Shown here: positions 41,690 through 54,174 of the stretch, piece by piece
Layout: the number at the start of each line of letters is the position of its first letter
How positions within the stretch are numbered: position 1 is the stretch's first letter
Origin: Henricia sp. BOLD:AAB3569
Taxonomy: Eukaryota > Echinodermata > Asteroidea > Spinulosida > Echinasteridae
Assembly: GCA_037783545.1 (NCBI GenBank)
Contig: JBBELK010000480.1
Coordinates: 2,365,001 to 2,429,000, forward strand
DNA: 64,000 nucleotides
Reading direction: 5' to 3'
The notes under the pieces: model-generated
Told to the model about the DNA's origin: nothing
The model's input: only the letters and a program-made list of their open reading frames with translations
Database searches by the model: none
Program-made: the position numbers and the translations under genes

Positions 41690-42245
41690 TAGTGAGGTTT
41701 CAATTGCACACGGTGAGGCAGTATGACGACTTTTAATGATTTTTGCATCATTGGTATGTGGGTCTTTCCACAGTTAAGGGGGATTTTGGCAACACGGACC
41801 ATATTTTAGAGGAAATATCTTTGTCTGGTCTCAAAATAAAAGAAATAAGTTTAAGTTGTTCTGAAAAGATAACTTAGGCCCAAAAAGGGTTACAAATAGT
41901 GTGACAACATGCCTTTCTAAAAACCCTGTGTACAAATTTTTAATATACGCTCGTAACCGGGACGGCCTAAAATGTAACACAAGTGTCCGAACCATTTGTA
42001 CACAGGGTTTTTAGAACTTAGGCATTTTGTCACACTATTTGTAACCCTTTTTGGGCCTAAGTTTTAAGATCAGACAAAGGGATTTTCTGGAAAATTTGGT
42101 CTGTGTTGCCAAAATGTGCCCCCTTTACCGTGGAAAGACTCATGCATACTTGTGGCATTCACACAAGTCTTTCCAGTGTAGTTTTGCAACGCTTCTACAC
42201 CTTGGGGGGAAAAATAGAAATCGAAAGGTAAAGACTATATGATTT
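41690..42245. mobile_element. Element Y copy 1, split by a family A element
   Basis: 41690-41754 and 42149-42245 match 61250-61290 and 61660-61800 (GTGAGGTTTC, TTTTTGCATCATTGGTA, CTTGTGGCATTCACACAA). Confidence 0.65.
41755..42148. mobile_element. Family A foldback element, copy 5
   Basis: TGTGGGTCTTTCCACAG ... CCGTGGAAAGACTCATGCA, flanked by TA. Arms near-complete. Confidence 0.85.
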
Positions 42246-43900
42246 AACAAAATGTACTACGACAACCGGCATCATGCGGCGCTAAAAAAAAAAATCAACA
42301 ATCGCAAGAGTTGAACATGTACAACGTTCGCGACGTGATGCCGATTGTCACAGCCAAGTTCTAAGGAAGAAAACAAGATGAGTGCATCACGCGCACATGG
42401 CACGCACATTCTATTTTCTTCAGCGAATCAGCGGATGGAAAATCACGTCATCGAACCTCATCACATCGAATCGTGCGTGACGTGAGCATGATTGCGATTA
42501 TCTTGTGTCGAGTTGCCGCTTGTTCAACGACACTCGCACGATCTGTTCGGATTCGCAGGTTAAACGGGAGATAACTGAACAGTTTAGACGAGGAAAGTCT
42601 GATCCTTCAATTTTGTTGAGTAGCGTATAATCGTTTGTGAATCATTGACGACTCCAAGGGGCCAATTTCATAATGCTGCCTGCCAGTTTATCGGTGCACA
42701 AATGGTCTCGTTTGCGTTGTCATTGTTCATCGTTTGACACTTCATTTTTAGCTGTGTAAAAGCTTGTAAGCGATATTTAAGCGTGCATATTGTAGTCAGA
42801 ATAAGAAAACTGATTATTTTTATTTATTATTTGTATTATTTTGTTTTCATCGACTTGCCATAGTCTGTTGTAGCTATTGATGTGTGCTTGTTAGAGCGGC
42901 CCCCAGTCCTTCAAACGGATGTCTAAATTCGTTTGAAGGGGGAGCTGTTGCCTGTGTTTGGTTTGTCCTCTAAGTCAACTCCAGCACTTATGTACAAACT
43001 AGCACCAAAGTTTAACTCGATCATTGTATAAAAAAAAATGACCCCCTTGGTAAAATTTTACACTGAAATAAATGTTTTTCGGATAAATTATATAACATTG
43101 TTGGATAAATTGTTTGATTTATCCAACTTTTACAGAGAATCAATTTCCAAAATAAGTGTTTTTTAGAAGCTAAGAAGATATTTCTTTCTTTTGGCACAAT
43201 TAAATAAAAAATAAGCACTTAAACAACCTGAAGCAATAAACTGCAGATAGAAAAAACAAAAACAAAAGTGGTGCTGAAATGTTTTGTGTATTGTACTTAC
43301 AAAAAATGTGATGTTGTCGCTGCTAATGTGAAATTTTGACCCAAAATAATTGTCAGATGTGGTTTGAAACACTTAAAATGGGACCCACAAGTGTCGTTGG
43401 TTGCTAGCCAATGTTAGAGACCTCTTCAAGATCTCTTCAAGACATTTGCAGGTATTAAGGAGATTTTAAAGAAATTGACGTCATTTTCCCATTGCACTTT
43501 TTGGGGGTTAAACTACTACGACTGTGTGGCAGAATTACCAAATTGTTTTACCCCAAGAACTATACATCTATGTCAAGTTTCTCAAATAAAGTTTACCACA
43601 GATTTGTGTTGGCTTTCGAACGTGCCGTAAGATTACTGAAGGTCACAGTAATTTTCAGCAAGGAGAAAGTCAAGTGGGTATGCCATTTAAGTAAACACTT
43701 TATTTATTTTTATTCAGATATTATCAGTAACTGGAAAAAAGATCTAGGACTTCCAAAACTTTTTCTTGAAAAATGAAAAGAAAAAGTTATCACTATAGCA
43801 GTGGTATTGAAATATAGTGAAATTTCGTTAAGTCAGACTTGATAACTAGAAAACACTGTTTGGCTCATGTTTGGCTCATTAATAGCAGAATTTACTACAT
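42246..43900. other. Intergenic, no gene seen
   Basis: No family-like reading frame. 42655-42690 begins GGGGCCAATTTCATAATGC, like the ends of the element at 46496. 42895-42950 has a short hairpin around CTTCAAACGGATG. Confidence 0.5.
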
Positions 43901-44043
43901 TTAAAGGCAGAGGCTCATCAGCAATGCGCGCGCGCGCCAAATTCGTGCCACGAAATATGCAGCTCCGTGCCTTTGCTATGGAGCTGCGTATTTCGTGGCA
44001 TGAATTTTCCGCGTGCGCATTGCTAACGAGCCTGTGCCTTTTA
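43901..44043. mobile_element. Family D palindromic miniature element, copy 2
   Basis: TTAAAGGCAGAGGCTCATCA ... AACGAGCCTGTGCCTTTTAA with GCAGCTCC in both arms. Confidence 0.88.
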
Positions 44044-44567
44044 ACTCAAGCCTCTGCTTAACTTTAACTTATTCCCTTGAAGTTTAAGTTCAGGATTACA
44101 CCGTAAGTTTTCTTGAAACTGGCCAAAGGTTTAGGATGTAAACGCATAGGACTTTGATGGGGACATAATTGGAATTACGAAGGAGATTTCAAATTGTATG
44201 TTAGATGTGCATGTGGTTGGCTTTTTAGTGAGCGAATAGTCGGACAATCCGATTCAGAAATGTTGTACCGTGTGCCTGCCAGTACACACTAGCATTGCCA
44301 TGTATCAAATCGCAAGTGTAGCAACGAGTTGGTAATTTAAGACGTGAATGTAAAAAGACAGTGATAATAATAGCGCTTTGAAACGAAATGCTCGTTAGTA
44401 ATATGGTAGTGTAAGAACAGGAATTGCAGATGAGGTCGTGATGTTTAAGAAACCTTGTATAATTTCCGATTGCGCTTGTCGTTTTAGACTTGTACATTGT
44501 GCTTTATGAAGCTGTGTATTTTTTCCTCTGAAAGGCAAGACAGATCACTCGGTTACAAGCAAGGATG

Positions 44568-45151
44568 GTATAGACCATTCCCATAACCATGGAAACCGTC
44601 CCCTGTGTGTCCGCCATAGCTGGGACGCGGTCAGTGCATGAACTACATGCGTTATGTGATGATGCTTATTGTGTCGTCACTTCGAACAATTTGCACGTTT
44701 TTTGTAATGGTGAATTTACACTGAGCATTTTCGCACGCGCATAATTGCGACGCGCGTCACTTTGAGAAGAAGCGATGAGAAGGGAATTTGTAGTGAAACG
44801 ATGCACTGAAAATCACTGAATTATGAAAAGACTTTTCGTCTAACATGTCCAAGCTAATTCCGTGGTTTTCGGTGCGTTGTTTCACCGTAAATTCCATCCA
44901 CAGAATTAGCTTGGACGGAAATTGTTTTCCTAAATCAGTGCATCGTTTCACTCAAAATTCTTCCACACCGCTATTTCTCAAAGCGACGCGCGTGGCAATC
45001 ACGTGCAAAGAGGCTCAGTGTGAATTTGTGTGTGCGAAGGGCGCGCTGCGCATGTCATGTATGCGTGCTGTTCAATTTCCATGCACTGGAAAAAGCTGCG
45101 TCCCAGCTATGGTGGACATGTACAGGGAATGCATCCCGGGAATGGTTATTA
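44568..45151. mobile_element. Composite element K, copy 2 (contains family B copy 5)
   Basis: TATAGACCATTCCCATAACC ... GGAATGGTTATTA at the outer ends; family B at 44709-45027 in the same position as in copy 1. Confidence 0.85.
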
Positions 45152-45180
45152 GCGCAGTAGGCGCAAGATAGACCACTCAC

Positions 45181-45377
45181 GCAATAAAATAAAGTACGAA
45201 AAGACGCCATTTTAGTTAGCAAACTAGATGCGCCTCGTGCCTGTTTGACATGCCTCTCGTGGTGTAATCTGTGTTGTGGCGAAGAGTTACAGCAGCAACA
45301 AACATGTCAAACAGACATGAGACACATCTAGTTTGCTTACTCAAATGGCGTCTTGACGAATTTCACTTTATTGCATT
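45181..45377. mobile_element. Palindromic miniature element
   Basis: GCAATAAAATAAAG...GACGCCATTT / AAATGGCGTC...CTTTATTGC, with AGCAAACTAGATG and CTGTTTGACATG and their complements. Confidence 0.85.
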
Positions 45378-46097
45378 GATTTTGCATTAGTGGTCTTATT
45401 ATCTTTGGTAACAAGCACCCACCGAACCACACTCAGTACTGATATAAACCTTTCCCCTTCCCACCCAAAACAAATCTTACTTTTGGCATATTTTCTCAAA
45501 ATGTCAAAATCACGATGAAGATGCACATGGGACTTTCTCATTTAATTTAAAGACCATTTTATCGAGTCAACTCATGTGTCCAAAAAAAATGTTTTCTTCA
45601 TGTCCCCCTAAACCTGGTCTTCCACAAAAATGTGGCGCATTGTTCTATCAACGTGTATAGTATTGTTGTGTCATCTCTGGATTAGTGGCTTCTGTTGATT
45701 TGTCCAACTCAACGTAATTTCTGTCTGTACATGTAGTTAACAAATATTCAGAGATAAAAACTAGTCACCAACGTTGAGTTAGAAACCGATTAAATAATAC
45801 TTTGTACAAAGTAATTTTAAAATTTTAAAAACCCGTAGAAAATCATGCCAAACGTCGTCAGATGAAATTGTTGTAGATAAAAACTATCGACTTTGTTTAC
45901 CAACTGTTTGGACTTCTAAATCATGCTTGAAATGTACCATATTTTTGCAGTCCAAAATCTTGCGTGGACTAGTTTTTAGATAAACAAAAAAATTAATTAC
46001 ACTGTTTGTGTGTAGTGATCATTATTGTATGTATCATCTACCGTAATATATGTATTCTAACACTGTGTAGGCCAGTTTTTCTATTTAAGATAAACGT
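45378..46097. other. AT-rich intergenic stretch
   Basis: Nothing recognised except two inverted copies of TCAACGT/ACGTTGA near 45700-45785. Confidence 0.5.
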
Positions 46098-46231
46098 GAT
46101 AGACCCATTGCACCGGCGGCCATGACAGGGGGCAGGTTTTCATATTTAAATGATGTGCCTACTCACGGATGACGCACACTGACAATGTGACTGACCCCCT
46201 GTCATGGCCGCCTTTAAAAAGTGTCTATAGG
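46098..46231. mobile_element. Family E palindromic miniature element, copy 3
   Basis: TGATAGACCCATTGCACCGG ... GGCCGCCTTTAAAAAGTGTC, with CCATGACAGG and its complement. Confidence 0.85.
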
Positions 46232-46493
46232 AATAAAGGCACACTTATTTTAATAACCCTTTTTAAAATCATATTTTTGGGCATTGTACCGTATTGATCG
46301 AGTTTACTCGCCTTTTTAATTAGGTTTTATCATGAAAGATACAAATTTCCAATATATGTAATACAGTATGTAAGTGTATACCTTTTAAACCAAGATTGTA
46401 AACTTGCCAGTTCGGTGGCACTTTTTTTTTGTATTCACTGATTAGCTCCGTTTTAACATTAAAAACATTTTTCCCCTCTGTTTTACCCAAAAA

Positions 46494-46752
46494 CAGGTGC
46501 CAATTTCATAAAGCTGCTTAAGCAGAAAAATTTGCCTAATACAAAATTTATTTGCTTCAAAAACAAAAATGGGTTAGCAGATTAAATCGCATGTGATTTG
46601 CATTACAATTGACTGGTGTTCACCTACTCGTGCTAAGAACACAAGTTCACATACAATACATTTTGACTGCTATTAAATACATTTTTGCAAAGCAAATCGA
46701 TTTTGTGTTAAGCAAATTTTTCTGCTAATCAGCTTTATGAAATTGGCCGAAG
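46494..46752. mobile_element. Inverted-repeat element
   Basis: CCAATTTCATAAAGCTGCTT ... AAATTTTTCTGCTAATCAGC, TTTATGAAATTGG; ends about 40 bp. Confidence 0.75.
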
Positions 46753-46945
46753 TTAACCCCTCCCCTTTCTGCAATGAATAAACTATGCTCTTTTCCAATT
46801 TCCTTTGTGTTTCCAAGGAATATGAATTATAATTAATAATTAATGAGATAAATCACTGCCACGTCCATTATAGAAAGAGCCCATAATATTGATGTTACTT
46901 TGATGTATAAGAGAATTAAACACTTTCAGTAACTAAAACCTTTAT

Positions 46946-47296
46946 TTAAAGGAGCGTGACCAGATCACATTTTTGAGTTTGACCTCCCCATGGGTGCTGA
47001 GATTTTGATACCATATCGCGTCATTTTTTCTCATTACCATTCTGAAATTTCACGCCTCAATCCTTATATTTCCAGGTATATCGTCAAAAATCCACCGAAG
47101 TTTAGTAAACTAATTTATCCGGTTACATAAAGCAGTGCAGTGATTACACCAACGTTTTTGCTTCCACATCCAAATTGGAGATTGCAAATTTCCTCTTTTC
47201 TTCCCATGGATCGTATTTTGGGGAAATATTTTATATGATTTTTAGGTTAGAACGAAATCCATTTTTGGGGGAAAATCTGGTCACACTCCTTTAAGT
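46946..47296. mobile_element. Family C miniature element, copy 7 (full length)
   Basis: TTTAAAGGAGCGTGACCAG ... TGGTCACACTCCTTTAAG; the most complete copy in the window. Confidence 0.88.
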
Positions 47297-47310
47297 ACTG
47301 AAGGTGAACC

Positions 47311-47437
47311 CATAGAGTTAGACAGAAAAGTAGAGTCTAAATGTGCTATTCCAGTAAAGTATAAACCAAAATGGTGGCGCCCATATAAACACAGAATTTG
47401 CACTCTACTTTTGTAGACCTAACTCTATGGGTGAAAC
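47311..47437. mobile_element. Palindromic miniature element
   Basis: ACCCATAGAGTTAGACAG ... CTAACTCTATGGGTG, with GTAGAGTCTAAATG / CACTCTAC. Confidence 0.8.
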
Positions 47438-47484
47438 TTAAAGAAGGCCATTTTAAAAATTGTAAGTTTAGCATTAGGCCAAGG

Positions 47485-48048
47485 AAAGTGTCCGGTTTTT
47501 GGTCAGGGCTTCAAAATTTTGCTTTTTTTGTTTTTCCTTATACATGTACCCCATACCTGACTTAGCAATCTGACAACTTTCGAAACAGCACAGGTAGAGT
47601 TCACACTGTACCCCAACAGAAAAGAGTGGATCCACACTGAGCCTTGTCGCATGTAAATTTGACAGATGTCCCTGTGAGAAAAAGCGGTGTGGGGAGAATT
47701 AGGAGTGAAACGACGCACTGAAAATCACTGAGAATCACAAAAACACTTTAAGGCCAAGTTGATTCTGTGGTTTTCACTGCGTTGTTTCGCTCCTAATTGT
47801 TTTCCACACCGCTTTTTCTCGAAGCGATGCGCGTAAAATTTACGTGCGAATCAAGTCTAAACTGGTTCACATTTTGCATGCGTATTTTAATACAACGTAT
47901 GAATGTCTATATTCCTTGCACCTTATTGATTGTACATCAGAAAGACCCTTGACGCCAACTTTAGTCAAATTACGCCACCAAAATCATCAAAAATGGTGGC
48001 ATTTGAATGCCGCATTCATTTATTGACCAAAAACCGGACACTTTCTTA
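47485..48048. mobile_element. Inverted-repeat element containing family B copy 6
   Basis: GAAAGTGTCCGGTTTTTGGT and its exact complement at 48028-48048. A family B foldback occupies 47626-47860. Confidence 0.85.
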
Positions 48049-48467
48049 TTTTGGCTTACATAGGTTGTAGATAATTATGCTGCATAGCCATTCCGTTGTT
48101 ATTACAAACTTAATATATGTCACTCCTTAACAATTAATGATTAGACTTAAATTGTAAAATCCCAAATGTATCTTAAAACCTAACCAACTCACTGTAAATA
48201 ATAATGTGCTTTAGTTTAGTCGTAGTGAATCATGAAGTCTAATTCTAAAGATAAAACTTAACAAAGATCAGCATTGTTTTAATAGAATTATACTGTACTG
48301 TGCTTCTGTTAGAAGATGATACATTAATTTGCGAGTGTCGCCCCTTCACAAGTTTAGGGGTACAAAGGTTTTTTTATTTTTACTTTTGAACACAGTGTAA
48401 TCTTAGAGCAAACTCGCATAACAATTATGAGCTTTTTTTTTGTCATTCAAACGCATGAATAGAGTCT

Positions 48468-48626
48468 ATAGACCGTACTATCGAATAGCCGCTAACTCGT
48501 GGGGCAGTTTCTTTGTTCCTTGAGGACATGCATGGTTGCACATATTGTGCTTACATCGTTGAACAGTTTAAGTAACAAAAGGTGCCCCACAAGATGGAAG
48601 CTGTTGGATATGGTGTATGGTGCCTA
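48468..48626. mobile_element. Palindromic miniature element N, copy 2
   Basis: TATAGACCGTACTATCGAAT ... GTTGGATATGGTGTATGG; GGGGCAGTTTCTTTGTTCC shared with copy 1. Confidence 0.75.
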
Positions 48627-48948
48627 AAAACCATTGGAATGAAACGGCCAAATTTGGGATGAGAGAAAAATAAATTTGCTCATATGATTTTTCTCTCATC
48701 CCAAGTTCAGAGTAAAACACAACACAAGCAATCGGGAAAAGCGGCGATCATTCATGGGAAAAAATGCATTATTTTTTGAAAATCAAAATTCCTAACTCAC
48801 TTATTCCATCCTCTTCACACAAACACTACTTATAAATGAAATAGACTTGAAGTCAACATGTGACGTTTTTTTCAACAAAGATAAATCCAATATGTACACT
48901 GTATTCTGTTGATCAGACATTTTAATAGGAATATTCTCCCCTCTAGCA

Positions 48949-49348
48949 CCCTGTTTACACTTGATCCCGAGCTCGAGATCAGCTCCGGATCACAAACTGA
49001 GTGTAAACGCTCTCGGGATCGACCAAATTGGCCCCAGATGAGACCCTGAAAATTTGGTCTCGCGATGGCTTCGATCCCGAGCTCGGGATCAGTTTGCGGT
49101 TAGATAAGCAATTCATCTTTACCGCGGGAAAAAGCCCGCGAAATTCAACTGGCCTTGCGTACTGTACATGCAAACATTGTTCTGTACGTGCACACATAGA
49201 GCATGACCTTTGACTGCAACTTCTGGCACCGCGCTCGAGATCAACTACTGAATGTAAACCCAGCACTCGAGATCATTGCAGTTAACACTGACGCATTATT
49301 ATCAGGGGATCTTGATCCTGAGATCAGGACCAGTGTAAACACGGTGTT
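48949..49348. mobile_element. Inverted-repeat element with repeated GATCCCGAGCTCGGGATC
   Basis: Ends CACCCTGTTTACACTTGATC and CCAGTGTAAACACGGTGTTA. Internal palindromes of CTCGAGATC / CTCGGGATC type recur five or more times. Confidence 0.8.
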
Positions 49349-49754
49349 AGTCTGTGTAATTTCAAGCAGAATGGACCAGAGTGACTTGCCATAATGTATT
49401 TCCCCTTGTGAAGTTCCCTTCATGGGTGGCTAGTGTTTTACCAAAGTGTTTGTACATGTATTAAGTCAAGCTTTTAGTCATTTCTGTTTACTTTATCACT
49501 GTATAATAACGGCAATTTTTTTGTGGCTTAAAAGTAAATATTTTTATTTTGTAGATTTTGTGAGCATCGTCTGACATGTTAGCGTAAACAAAATAAGCAA
49601 CTCCATGAGTGGGGAAAAATACCAAAAAAAAAAGTGAAATTTGAGATAAGCCTGTCATATGACTATGTGTATTTGTACGTCTCCAGTAGTGAGTTCAATA
49701 AATACGCTAGAAATTGGCCTCCGGTCTCCTGTCTTTAACTTTTTTCTATAAAAT

Positions 49755-52190
49755 ATGAAATTGACATTTTCAGATTGAGGAATTTTGACAAAAATTTCAT
49801 TTCCTGGCTTAGCAGTCGAGGTCAAATTCAAGGAATGTCATCTATAAGTTCTAGGCAACATTTCCTGCAATTTTAAAGAAAATCTCAATAAAAAATAATT
49901 TGGCAAAAAATGATAAATTTCATAAGCAATTTTTTATCAAAATTGGCCCTAAATTGCTGGACTAATTTTTGGCCAAATTTTTTTCATTCAGATTTTCTTT
50001 AAAATTGCAGGAAATGGTGCTTAGAACCCGTAGATGATATTCCTTGAATTTGACCTTGACTGCTAAGCCAATGAAATTTTGACATTAATTTTTTTTGGAA
50101 ATTAACTGGAAATTAACTTGGGAAACTGCTGAAATATGTTTCAAACAGGGTAAATTTCCGCTAGGAGTCATTTCTGAGACATTTTCAAAAAAGTCAATTT
50201 TTGGCCAATTTTGAAAAGAATTGCTGGACTAACCCCTTAGGAAATTTATCATTTTTGGCCAAATTTTTTGGATTCAGATTTTCTTCGAAATTGCAAGAAA
50301 TGGGGCTTAGAACCCGTAGATGATATTCCTTGAATTTGACCTTGACTGCTAAGCCAATGAAATGAAATTTTGAAAATTTCAAATTTTGACATTAATGTTG
50401 ACAAAAATTAAATTTTTCTTGGAAATTAACTGGAAATTAACTTGGGAAACTGCTGAAATATGTTTCAAACAGGGTAAATTTCCGCTAGGAGTCATTTCTG
50501 AGACATTTTCAAAAAAGTCAATTTTTGGCCAATTTTGATAAAAATTGCTGGACTAACCCCTTAGGAAATTTATCATTTTTGGCAAAATTTGTTTGATTCA
50601 GATTTTCTTCGAAATTGCAAGATATGGGCCTTAGAACCCGTAGATGATATTCCTTGAATTTGACCTTGACTGTTAAGCCATGAAATGAAATTTTGAAAAT
50701 TTCAAATTTTAAAATTAATGTCGAAAAAATTCAATTTTTCTTGGAAATTAACTTGGGAAACTGCTGAAATATGTTTCAAACAGGGTAAATTTCCGTTAGG
50801 AGTCATTTCTGAGACATTTTCAAAAAAGTCAATTTTTGGCCAATTTTGATAAAAATTGCTGGACTAACCCCTTAGGAAATTTATCATTTTTGGCAAAATT
50901 TGTTTGATTCAGATTTTCTTCGAAATTGCAAGATATGGGCCTTAGAACCCGTAGATGATATTCCTTGAATTTGACCTTGACTGTTAAGCCATGAAATGAA
51001 ATTTTGAAAATTTCAAATTTTAAAATTAATGTCGAAAAAATTCAATTTTTCTTGGAAATTAACTTGGGAAACTGCTGAAATATGTTTCAAACAGGGTAAA
51101 TTTCCGTTAGGAGTCATTTCTGAGACATTTTCAAAAAAGTAAATTTTTGGCCAATTTTGATAAAAATTGCTGGACTAACCCCTTAGGAAATTTATCATTT
51201 TTGGCCAAATTTTTTGGATTAAGATTTTCTTCGAAATTGCAAGAAATGGGGCTTAGAACCCGTAGATGATATTCCTTCAATTTGACCTTGACTGCTAAGC
51301 CAATGAAATGAAATTTTGAAAATTTCAAATTTTGACATTAATGTTGACAAAAATTAAATTTTTCTTGGAAATTAACTGGAAATTAACTTGGGAAACTGCT
51401 GAAATATGTTTCAAACAGGGTAAATTTCCGCTAGGAGTCATTTCTGAGACATTTTCAAAAAAGTCAATTTTTGGCCAATTTTGATAAAAATTGCTGGACT
51501 AACCCCTTAGGAAATTTATCATTTTTGGCAAAATTTGTTTGATTCAGATTTTCTTCGAAATTGCAAGAAATGGGGCTTAGAACCCGTAGATGATATTCCT
51601 TGAATTTGACCTTGACTGTTAAGCCATGAAATGAAATTTTGAAAATTTCAAATTTTAAAATTAATGTCGAAAAAATTCAATTTTTCTTGGAAATTAACTT
51701 GGGAAACTGCTGAAATATGTTTCAAACAGGGTAAATTTCCGTTAGGAGTCATTTCTGAGACATTTTCAAAAAAGTAAATTTTTGGCCAATTTTGATAAAA
51801 ATTGCTGGACTAACCCCTTAGGAAATTTATCATTTTTGGCCAAATTTTTTGGATTAAGATTTTCTTCGAAATTGCAAGAAATGGGGCTTAGAACCCGTAG
51901 ATGATATTCCTTCAATTTTTCTTGGAAATTAACTGGAAATTAACTTGGGAAACTGCTGATATATGTTTCAAACAGGGTAAATTTCCGTTAGGAGTAATTT
52001 CTGAGACATTTTCAAAAAAGTCAATTTTTTGCCAATTTTGATAATTGCTGGAATTTATCATTTTTGGCCAAATTATTTTTGATTCAGATTTTCTTCGAAA
52101 TTGCAGGAAATGGGGCTTAGAACCCGTAGATGATATTCCTAGAATTTGACCTTGACTGCTCATCTAGGGGATGAAATATGAAATTTTGAA
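49755..52190. repeat. Satellite-like array, 311/324-bp unit, with inverted first unit
   Basis: The marker TTGCTGGACTAACCCCTTAG recurs at about 50221, 50545, 50856, 51167, 51491 and 51802 (spacing 324, 311, 311, 324, 311). The leftmost part (49790-49950) is the inverse of the unit, so the array is bounded by inverted ends. Confidence 0.9.
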
Positions 52191-52541
52191 AATTTACAGC
52201 TAAAATGTCCATTTTCGTAGCAATTATACATGTACATCTCTAAAGATTAACGTCTCAATATTCACCCCAAGAAACAACAGATTACACCAATAAAGACCAG
52301 CAAATCATCGTCTTCCATGATTTTGTTTACTTTATTCCAAAATATATACACTGATTTTTAGTAATTCTGTTCAAAATATTTTACATTTTATAAATAATTT
52401 TTTTTTTTGCAAATGGTACTGGGCGTCAAAACTAAGAAATACACCAATTACACAGGAATAAGGTTTATAAAAATACAAACATAAACCAAAATCGTCAAAA
52501 TATATGATACTGGATCTACTACTTTGTTAATAATCTGATTA
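52191..52541. other. AT-rich stretch, nothing recognised
   Basis: No coding potential or repeat family seen. Confidence 0.5.
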
Positions 52542-53110
52542 AAGGGGCGTTCACATTAATGCGGAAACGCCACGTTTGGGTGCTGTGCTTACCGCATTGC
52601 AATCACCAGTTTTTATAAAATAGAAAATTCCTCTCCAGTAACTTGGGCCTTCTCTGATACCTCATTGGCTACGCGTTGGAAATGTCAGCGCACCGCGGTC
52701 AAAGTTAAACAAATTTAAACTTTGACCGCAGCTCAAAACGCGTTGTGCGCATCGATATATATACACTGGATGAAGGAACGTCGTCTAAAAGTGAAGCCAC
52801 CGTCCCCATTGTACCCCACCAAATACAATGCCTTGCCTAGACTGGTCTACATCTGTTAAGTGGAATGCAAGCGATCCCATGGACTGGGGAGCAGTCTAGG
52901 CCAAGCATTGTTCGTGGGGTACAATGGTGGCCGGCGCGTGGCTTCAACTCTCGTATAGCCAACTGCTATTGCATACTTCATCCAGTGCATATATATCGAT
53001 GGTTGCGCGTTGCAACAGGGCCGCGCACAGGCAGAAAATCAGCTCCTGTACAAACCAAGGCACAGCTGCGCGCAAAGCCATTTTTCCGCGTTTATGTTAA
53101 CACCCTTAAG
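52542..53110. mobile_element. Inverted-repeat element R with nested palindrome Q2
   Basis: Outer ends AAGGGGCGTTCACATTAATG...CGGAAA and TTTTCCGCG...TTAACACCCTT. Inner palindrome 52745-53005 starts ATATATATACACTGGATGAA and has AGTGGAATGCAAGCGATCCC, related to 6150-6342. Confidence 0.8.
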
Positions 53111-53149
53111 ATATTATAAATACCTCGCGGGTCTCACTGGGCCTCAAAT

Positions 53150-53728
53150 GCTGTGCATACCAATAGCTATCCACATGCTTGGTAGATAAAGTCGCTTCAT
53201 TAGCCAAGCTGGCTCATACGGCCGGTACTCATCCCCGGTTTTATTGGCATGGAGTGACTAGGAGCATCAGTATTCCCCCTGGATGGGATGCCAGTCCATC
53301 GCAGGTTAACACCCAGCAGATAGTTGGGTTTCCCCAACAGGTCGTTAGTTTCCAAGGCATGGAGTGACTAGGGGCACTGCTACTCCCCCTGCATAGGATA
53401 CCATCCATCGCAGGTTTACCCCCAGCATTTAGTTGTGTTTCCCCAACAGGTCGTTAGTTTCCATGGCATGGAGTGACTAGGAGCATTGCTACTCCACCTG
53501 GATTGGATGTCAGTCCATCGCAGGTTTACCCCCAGCATTTAGTTGGGTTTCCCAACCATTATTTGCCGGTACCCATTTATACACCTGGGTGGAGAGAGAC
53601 AATGTGGAGTAAAGTGTCTTGTCTAAGGACACAAAGCGATAGCAGTGACCAGGCTTCGAACCATGGACCTATCACCCCAAAGTCCGATGCGCTATCCACT
53701 AGACCACCACATCTCCCTATCACATGCT
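53150..53728 (-). mobile_element. tRNA-derived SINE with triplicated tail
   Basis: On the minus strand a tRNA-like head (GTGGTCTAGTGGATAGCGC ... GGTTCGAAGCC, near 53728-53660), a body with TCTCTCCACCCAGGTGT, then three tail repeats of about 115 bp containing GCATGGAGTGACTAGG on the plus strand. Confidence 0.8.
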
Positions 53729-54105
53729 TGACCCAACCCCAAAATTGTCAACAAAAAAACAACATTGGGTGCATTTATCAGCTCATTAAAATGGTTTTTA
53801 TCAGGACTTGAACAAATCTTGCAAAATATACTACTCAATTTAGTAAGAATCAATAATATTTTCACATATAATTTAAAAAAACAAAAAAAATTAAACATCT
53901 TTTTTAAGGCAAATGTTTATTGATCCTTTTGTAAAAAAAAAAAAAATTCTCGTGCAAATATTTGTCAAATTATGCAAACAAGATTTTAATAGTTGTTTCA
54001 ACGGTTACCATGTTATCACTCTGTGTGGAGGAAAATAAATGCATAAAATTCAACAGCAGCTTATGCATAATACTGGTGGTTTCATTGACAGTACACTACT
54101 TAAAG
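53729..54105. other. AT-rich stretch, nothing recognised
   Basis: A-runs at 53875-53945; no gene or repeat family seen. Confidence 0.5.
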
Positions 54106-54174
54106 TCAGGGATATTGTGGAGTGTATGTAGATATTTTATTGAGGGTATGCATTCCGTTTGAATGATTTTGTAT

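Noticed and set aside
44845-45171. 108-residue plus-strand frame
   Set aside because: Lies wholly within composite element K and family B arms.
49028-49394. Two open frames on the plus strand
   Set aside because: Fall inside the inverted-repeat element at 48949-49348 and show no family similarity.
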